Shown here in pieces: positions 57,590 through 64,000 of a stretch of 64,000 nt of DNA. Both the position numbers and the translations under genes were made by a program. Position 1 is the first letter of the stretch. Every line of letters starts with the position of its first letter. The stretch comes from Diplocarpon mali. Lineage: Eukaryota > Ascomycota > Leotiomycetes > Helotiales > Drepanopezizaceae. The notes beneath the pieces are model-generated. The model was not told the origin of the DNA. It saw only the letters and a list, made by a program, of their open reading frames with translations, and made no database searches. The stretch is taken from positions 1 to 64,000 of the forward strand of contig JAENRP010000149.1 of the NCBI GenBank assembly GCA_024741835.1, written 5' to 3'.

Positions 57590-58620
57590 TTATTATTATT
57601 AGTAAGTGCCCCGATAGTTGGCCGACCCCCTTTAATATATATATCGCTAACTTAGATAGTGCTTAAATATAACCTAGAAGATCTGCCCAAGGCCTTTCGA
57701 GTGCTATATATATATTATACGTATATAATATTAAGAAAGGAGGCTAGTAAGAATAATACTAGCCATATATACGCCTTTAATACTCTTACTTTTAAGAAGT
57801 ATAACTACTATATTATACAATAGGCTAAGTGTATCCTAATAAGTGCCCTCTAATATCCTTTTACTTTAATAACCTTTAATAGATATCCGTTTTAAATACT
57901 TATCTAGGCTTAGGATAAGTATATTATCCTTTAAGATGCTTAAGTTAGCGGCAATATTAAAGTAATTTAAGAGGCAGCCCGAATCCTATCTAAGGAGACT
58001 TAGATATAAATCTTTATAATCCTAAAGACTTAGGATGCCCTTTAGCTGACTTAGCTAAACGAAGCTTATGCTCTTTACTATAGTATCAACCTCGCAAATA
58101 CCTAGTAAGCTATATATACCTTTAAATCTATCCGATATTAATAACTGACTATTCGCAAGATCTATTGCATACCATTTAAGGCAGTAATACTACCCTTAGG
58201 CATTTTAAAACTCAAAGCACTAAGGTGCTCGGCTCCCTTTAGCATATAAAAGGGCTATCTAGCTTAGCTAGGGGCCGCTCTTAAGCTCCCTTTAATAATA
58301 TCCGCTGCTAAAAAGGCAAAGGTAGATAAGTGCCTTCTAAGGGCTCTTTAAAGGGTAAGGATCTGGATCTTAATAATCTAAATAAGCTGAATCTAAAGGA
58401 GATCGCAGCCGCTCTTACTTAAATGCAAGCTTAAAAGGAGTAGGCCAACTTAGCTACTGCTTTAGGTAGTAAGGCTTCTAGGCCTTAGGAGTTTAGGGAT
58501 CTACGCCTTAGAAATCCTAGTGCTTAGGATAGGTGCTTATTAGGGGTAGAATCGTTAGTAGATCATTATCTTTAGTAATATAATAATCGCTGCTTTACTA
58601 TAACCTCCTTCTCTAATACT
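57590..58620 (+). pseudogene. Unidentified RIP-degraded plus-strand coding relic
   Basis: Read on the plus strand, one frame keeps long protein-like runs split by TAA/TAG: APIVGRPPLIYISLT, YNLEDLPKAFRVLYIYYTYI, TLTFKKYNYYII, EAARILSKETQI, LNEAYALYYSINLANT, CIPFKAVILPLGILKLKALR, LGAALKLPLIISAAKKAKVD. A second frame continues with LNNLNKLNLKEIAAALT and ANLATALGSKASRP. The direction is opposite to the flanking retrotransposons, so it is a separate insertion. The last part, helical with Met/Gln/Ala/Lys, resembles the C-terminal tails of pogo-like (CENP-B-type) transposases, but I cannot confirm this. No catalytic motif was recognised. Confidence 0.4.
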
Positions 58621-58739
58621 ACTCAAGTGATAAAAAAAATATAAGTACGCATAAGTAAGTAAGAAAAGATAAAAAGAAGGTAGTAATAGCAAGTATAGGA
58701 ATATATCTTATAGTAAAATAAAAAATAAATAAAAAAAAT

Positions 58740-61700
58740 TACTAATAGCTCGCAATTAAAAATATTAAATATTATTAATCTAGGACCTTTTTAAGTCTAG
58801 TTATGCCCTAATAGGCCTTTGTACCTATCCCTCCTTCCTAATAGTTATCGAATTGGTATCTACCAGTTGTTAAAGGGCTTGATTTAGATTGGCTTTTATT
58901 ATAGCATTAGCAGGGTTGCTAGCGCCATCGATCTAATATATTTCTATAAGCTCCTTATTCTTATACAATTATCGAATAGCTATTATATCGATTATCAATC
59001 GCTTCTCCTTTATAATGCCCAATTTGACGATATACTTATATAAAGAGAGAGAATCTATATATACAATAGTAGGGAGGCGGGGTAGACTTAGCTTAGCTAT
59101 TACTATATCGATCGTTATAGCTATAGAAACTAGCATATTAATACCCGCCACTATAGCATATAGTTTAAAGGCTAGTACAGCTCTTGTCACTCTCTTACAC
59201 TTCGTTGAGCTATAGTATAAAATATTGCCTTTTAAAGTAAACTGCGATTCTCCTTCCTCTTTAATAGCTAGTATAATAATATAGCTAATCTGCAAGCTTA
59301 AATCCTTATTATTAGTAAAAGATCTATCGACAAATGCAAATAGTTTAGCGTTCTGCAAATTGATAGTAAGGTAGGTTAGGCCTCTTTTAAGGTTATTTCA
59401 GATCCACTTAAGTCGCTTATTTAGATTCTCTATATCTTAAACTATTAGATCCTAGTATTAAGCTGCAGCTAACAAATCGAAGGAAGCTTCTAGCTAGTAG
59501 ATCATAGCTAAATAAGCTCCTCTTACTCTCTACTCTAGGTATTATTACTTATAGCCCTTTTAAGAAGTGTCGACTAGTTCCAGCCTTTAGCCCTAGCCCT
59601 TTTATCGCATATATACTATATCCCCTTCCTAGGAAATAATACACCTATTAAAAGCTAGTGATTCAGTGCTTAATAAGTATTATATTAGCTTTATAAAGAA
59701 TCCTACCCTTTTAATCTTATCCTCCTCCTTTTTCAAAAAGTCTGCTTCTCTAAGTATTAAAGTATTATCTATTTATATTCCTACTATACTAAAAAAGGGA
59801 GAAGTGCTTAAAGTTAATAATAGATAAGGATTATAAGTTGAGTTAGCCATACTAAGATTGCTACAATAGTGCTTATAGTAGGTATTAAACTAGTGATTTC
59901 CTAATTTAGGAATGCTATAAAGCAGCAGCACCACTTTAAAGACTATACCTATAGGGAATAGCTTAGCAATATCTTATAAGGGAAATACAAATATATCATA
60001 TAGTAGCTTTAAAGCTACTTAAATATACGCTTATATAATATCCTATAGGCTAAGAATGCCCTTCTTACCCTATTCTTTAAAGTATTCCCAGATTAATGCT
60101 AAAAGTGATACTAAAAGGCGTTAGCTTGCTTATTAAATAGTTAGGGATTAAGTGATTATACCTTCCTCCTTCTTACTAGTATTATTCTAGGCCTATACAA
60201 CTAAGCATGATTTCTCAAATAGGTGATCTATCTCCTTCCCCTTTATCTTATTAACCATTCTCAATTTAAAGATCCTCTTACCTTTTATAGCAGGGTCATT
60301 TTTATTTATCAGTACAAATACCCTCTTATTTATTAGCCCTTAGTACTCCTTTAAGCGAGATTGCTAGAAAGGGCGCCTAGGAGTGGTAATCTTGCCTTCT
60401 GCCTATAGCTTTTGCGACAGTTCCTAGTCCCTATTCTCCTTCTCTATTAGGAATACTTCCAATTTAGCCATATATAACTTATCATCTGCTTTAAAGGATA
60501 TCTATATCTTAGTATTATAATTATTATTAATTATAGGAAGGCCGGAAATAGGCTTAATAAAGGGAACCTCTACTCTTGGCGATTGCTTATAGCTATTAAG
60601 TTGCGCCTTAGCTAAGTAAAAGGGCTCTACTTCTTTATTAACATCAGTTGCATTCTACTCCCTTTTAATAGTCGTTCGATCCTTAAGTTCAATTCCTTTA
60701 GTTTCCTTTAAGCAGTTTTCTTTATTATTGATTTTAAATAGATATATGCTTATTAATCTAAAGTGCCTTATTCTACCGCCGATATCAATTATATAGGTTT
60801 TATTCTCTAAGCCTAAGAACTCGAATAGGCCTATCTATCCTCCTTTCTCCTAATATACTAATACTAGGTCTTTCAGCCTCAAATCGTAGATATAAGTAGT
60901 TCTAAGGCCATTTCTTATACCTAAAGCATTATTGACCTTACGAGTAGCGTAGATCTTCCTTACTTCCTTTATAGCCTTCTTAATTATTACTGCCCTCTAT
61001 TTTACTAATAGATTTAGTAGATCCAGTTCAATTAGCCTTAGATATGCCCTAAAAACAAGCAAGGTAGGAATCATTCTATTAGGCCCTGCTATATTATTAA
61101 CTACTTTAATAGCCATTTGCAGCCTCTTATTATCGCTCAATCGAGGGTATTCAGCTATTATTATCTCAAAGGCACATCTTAAAGGGTAATAATACTATTC
61201 AACCTTACTAATAGAGTGGTATGCCTCTATAGGAACCAGTTTAAGGGTTGTTCCTATAGATCTTAAAGAGCTTCTGAACTCTGCCGAGTTAAAGTTAGTA
61301 CTATAGTTGTATACTATAAAATCAGAAGGTCTAATATATGTATCTAGCTAAGCCAATTTAAGGGCTTGAAATACTGCATCAGCCGAATATGCTTCTATTC
61401 CCTTTTATAAGAACCTTGCGGCTTTAAATCCTATCGCTTCGTCAACTATATAAAGGGCGTTCCTTCTACCAAACTAAGCAATATCAATATATATAGTATA
61501 ATTAAAATCAATATTATCTTATAGCTTAAATTGGAATCTATAAAGAGCGTTAGCGTAGAGTTGATAATATTAGCATATTTCCCTTACTCTTGCCATAATA
61601 CTAGAGTTGATATTATAACCGGCCTAGTTCAAAAGGTATTTAAGGCGTTTTACTAAAGGATATTCAAATCTTTTATATAGCCTTCGGATCTCTATTTCTA

Positions 61701-64000
61701 TCAAGTGGTATATATTGATCGTACCCTTTAAAGTTATTAGAAGTTACTCTATTATATCAAGTAAGAGCTATAGGTGCCTGTATTTTCTAATAATTAAGTA
61801 TTTCTCCTTACTAATAATAAGCAAATTGCGCAAATTATCATATTTAGCTCCCATTTTATCAAGTTATTGCAAGCAGACCAAAAACGGTATATCTACCTCT
61901 ATAATTAAGAACTCTATAGGGCCTGCTAGTATTCGAACAGTTATCTTACCAATTGCATTTTATAAACCTGCCCTAAAGGTAATTTTATACTTTTCAGCGC
62001 TAAGTAGAGCTAGAACTGCATCCTATATATTTTATAAGGCTTTAAATTAGTTAATTCCTCCTACATTTTTATTTAAAGCGCCTATATCAATTAGGAATCC
62101 TTAGAAGAATTAATCTATCTACTATATTATAAATACCTTAAGGTCCGTTTATATCAGTTTATTAACCCTCGTTATTAAGAGGTATTTAGCCTTCTGCTTT
62201 TTAAGCTAATTAAGCACAGTTCTTAAGTCATATTCCTAGTCAAAAGCTAAGAATACTATAGTAAAGTTAATATTACTATCCTTAGGGTCGCTAATCGCTT
62301 AGTCCTCCTCTTCTAAAGACGTTTCCTACTTATCCTTATTAGTCCTATTGCCCTTCAAATATGCTCCTTTATCTTCTTATAAAAGGTATGCCTTATATAT
62401 TTTATCTATTAGCTTATACCCTTTAACTCATTGGCTTACTATATAGTAAGACTTCTAAGCGGCTCTTTCTTCTTTTAAGTGCTTGCTACTATAGCAGTCC
62501 TTTTTCTAATATATAATATACCTTATATAGCCTAGTTTTAATTAGAAGGTTATTCCTCTTTTATTACCTTAGGTAAACTTTATCTTTCTATTTGAAAAGT
62601 GCGCTATAGATTGCCCTTACTCCTTAGCTAAATAATATTAAGGTCTATTAGTAGCCGAACTAGGGTGCTAGGGTTTAGATAGTCCATCCTAAGCAACTAC
62701 TCCTACGTAAGCCTATAAGCTATCTAATAGAGCTAGGAACGTCGCTAGTAGCTTAAAAAGTGCTATTTAAAATAGCCGATTCTCGAAAACACCTTATATA
62801 AGCCTATCTTTAATTAATCGATTATTCCTTATACTAGCATATAGGCCTAATTATAAGTTCTATAGCTCTTTAGTATAGTTTTCGAATTAGGTTAGGATTA
62901 GTTTCCCTCTCTAATAGTCTTCTTATTAGAATAGGTCAAATGTCAGCCGAAACCACCTCCTTAGGAATCTGCTACTTCTCTCTTCAGTCTTATAATTAGC
63001 CCAAATAGCCTTTACTAGCTTAGTAAACTTAAAGTTCTTATTTTACAAGTACCGATAGTAGTACATTAAGGCTAAGTCTTATAGCATAGATGGAAAGGCT
63101 TTATAATATATGCTCTAGTCTACTAAGGCTCTTTAGCATAAATCGGCGAATATAAAAAGCTTCTTATTAAGGTGATCTTTCCTACTTAAGTACTAAGTCT
63201 CTTTAGTATATATCTTACTCAAATTTATAAGGGTTTTAGCCTAATCCGAAGTCAAAGGTTCTATAATATACTAGAATAGTTAAGCATCGCTTTAGTTAAG
63301 GTCTAGAAGCGCTTTTAAACCCCTTTCTATAGTAAAGGGTAGCAATAATCCATCTCTTAATTAGATCAGCAGCATTAGTATTAGATTTAGGATCTTTAAG
63401 TATTATAAGACTAAGGTCTATCCTAATTGGAGTTAATAAGGTATTCTTTTAAAGTTATACTATTCGATTATTTATTTTAAAATATCTACTTTATATAAGT
63501 TATCTTATAAAGTATTATTATTATATCTAAAGTATCCTTACTAAAGCGAGTCTTAGCATAGTATCTCCTATTCAGCTATAGTAACCCTTCGAGCGGATAG
63601 CTCGCTTATTCGCATAGACTTAGCAAATTCTAAAGTAGACCTTATTCTATATCTTAAAGATTATGCTATAACTGAGTTCGGTACTTCTTAGGTCTATAAC
63701 TCTAGCTGGTCTTTTAGCTACTTATTTCTTTCTTAATATACTATATTAAAAAGTGCTTAGCTAATTAAAACGCCCTTCTTACGCTAAACGTATACTCTAT
63801 AGTACTAAAGGTCGTCCCTTAAGCGTTATCAAACGTCCTTATTTAGCGATTTAAAGTCATTAACTATCCAATCTTAGAATTCCTCTTAAAAGTCCTTAGC
63901 AAGGTATAGCTCTCTCTTTTTACTATCTTATAATATCTTTTAAAAGTTCTTTATATATTAATCTTTTAGTCTAAGGGCCTCTTTGCTAAGTTGATCCTCC
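58740..64000 (-). mobile_element. Second RIP-degraded Ty1/copia element, runs off the window
   Basis: Minus strand. RNase H at 58800-59360 includes a 129-codon stretch without stops (58969-59358): FVDRSFTNNKDLSLQ, STKCKRVTRAVLAFKLYAIV and RLPTIVYIDSLSLYKYIVKL. This is the variant RNase H found in one group of fungal copia elements. The RT lies upstream at 59.7-60.1 kb, with IDNTLILREADFLKKEEDKI, where QTDDT replaces YVDD in that group and RIP has turned the first D to N. Integrase, protease and gag should follow to the right up to and past 64000; I could not delimit them. It is not the same family as the copia at 45.9-50.15 kb, whose RNase H is of the ordinary ADRLTK type. Confidence 0.75.

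Noticed and set aside
61715..62050. 111-codon plus-strand ORF in the second copia element
   Set aside because: Antisense to the minus-strand pol region; AT-rich DNA gives such frames by chance.

Overview
The window reads as nuclear DNA of a filamentous ascomycete (Pezizomycotina; Leotiomycetes is my guess, not provable here). The genes carry short GT-AG introns of about 45-125 nt with CTRAY-like branch sites. There is a multi-exon Argonaute. Two blocks (about 23.4-26.2 kb and 46-64 kb) are AT-rich and full of TAA/TAG codons where CAA, CAG or TGG would be expected, the footprint of repeat-induced point mutation (RIP).

Left arm, 1-23.4 kb, is ordinary housekeeping euchromatin after a short transposon-like edge (1-480). 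In order: a PLP-dependent decarboxylase (-), divergent from the nucleolar 18S rRNA factor Nop9 (+); a full-length, slicer-competent Argonaute (-) with a possible internal promoter; the cleavage factor subunit Rna14 (-), divergent from the histone chaperone Asf1 (+); and a CorA-like Mg2+ transporter (-). I resolved splice sites for nearly all of these by phase and protein continuity. The last few dozen codons of rna14 stay unclear.

A small RIP-degraded island at 23.4-26.2 kb holds paired ~170-bp LTR-like repeats, a ~500-bp fold-back element and a solo LTR whose relative lies at 56.7-57.0 kb.

Middle, 26.8-35.1 kb: an Sro7/Lgl-type exocytosis protein (-), a small unrecognised protein (-), a PDAP1-type phosphoprotein (+) and a possible broken 2EXR-domain gene (+). 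From 35 to 43 kb the DNA is more GC-rich, with a membrane fatty-acid-desaturase-like enzyme (-, containing a 13-N assembly gap inside its intron) and a 531-aa membrane protein (+). Minisatellites sit in both introns and in the flanking DNA.

Right edge, 43.8-64 kb: a cytochrome P450 pseudogene and a truncated gene end lead into a nest of RIP-mutated retrotransposons, all on the minus strand: Ty1/copia (about 45.9-50.15 kb), Ty3/gypsy (about 50.16-56.1 kb), then a second copia (about 58.7 kb to the window end). Between the last two lies an unidentified plus-strand relic. The most unusual signal is a 23-bp quasi-palindrome found at least 12 times in the first two elements. It occurs mostly as in-frame tandem units, in both orientations, and once outside any ORF.
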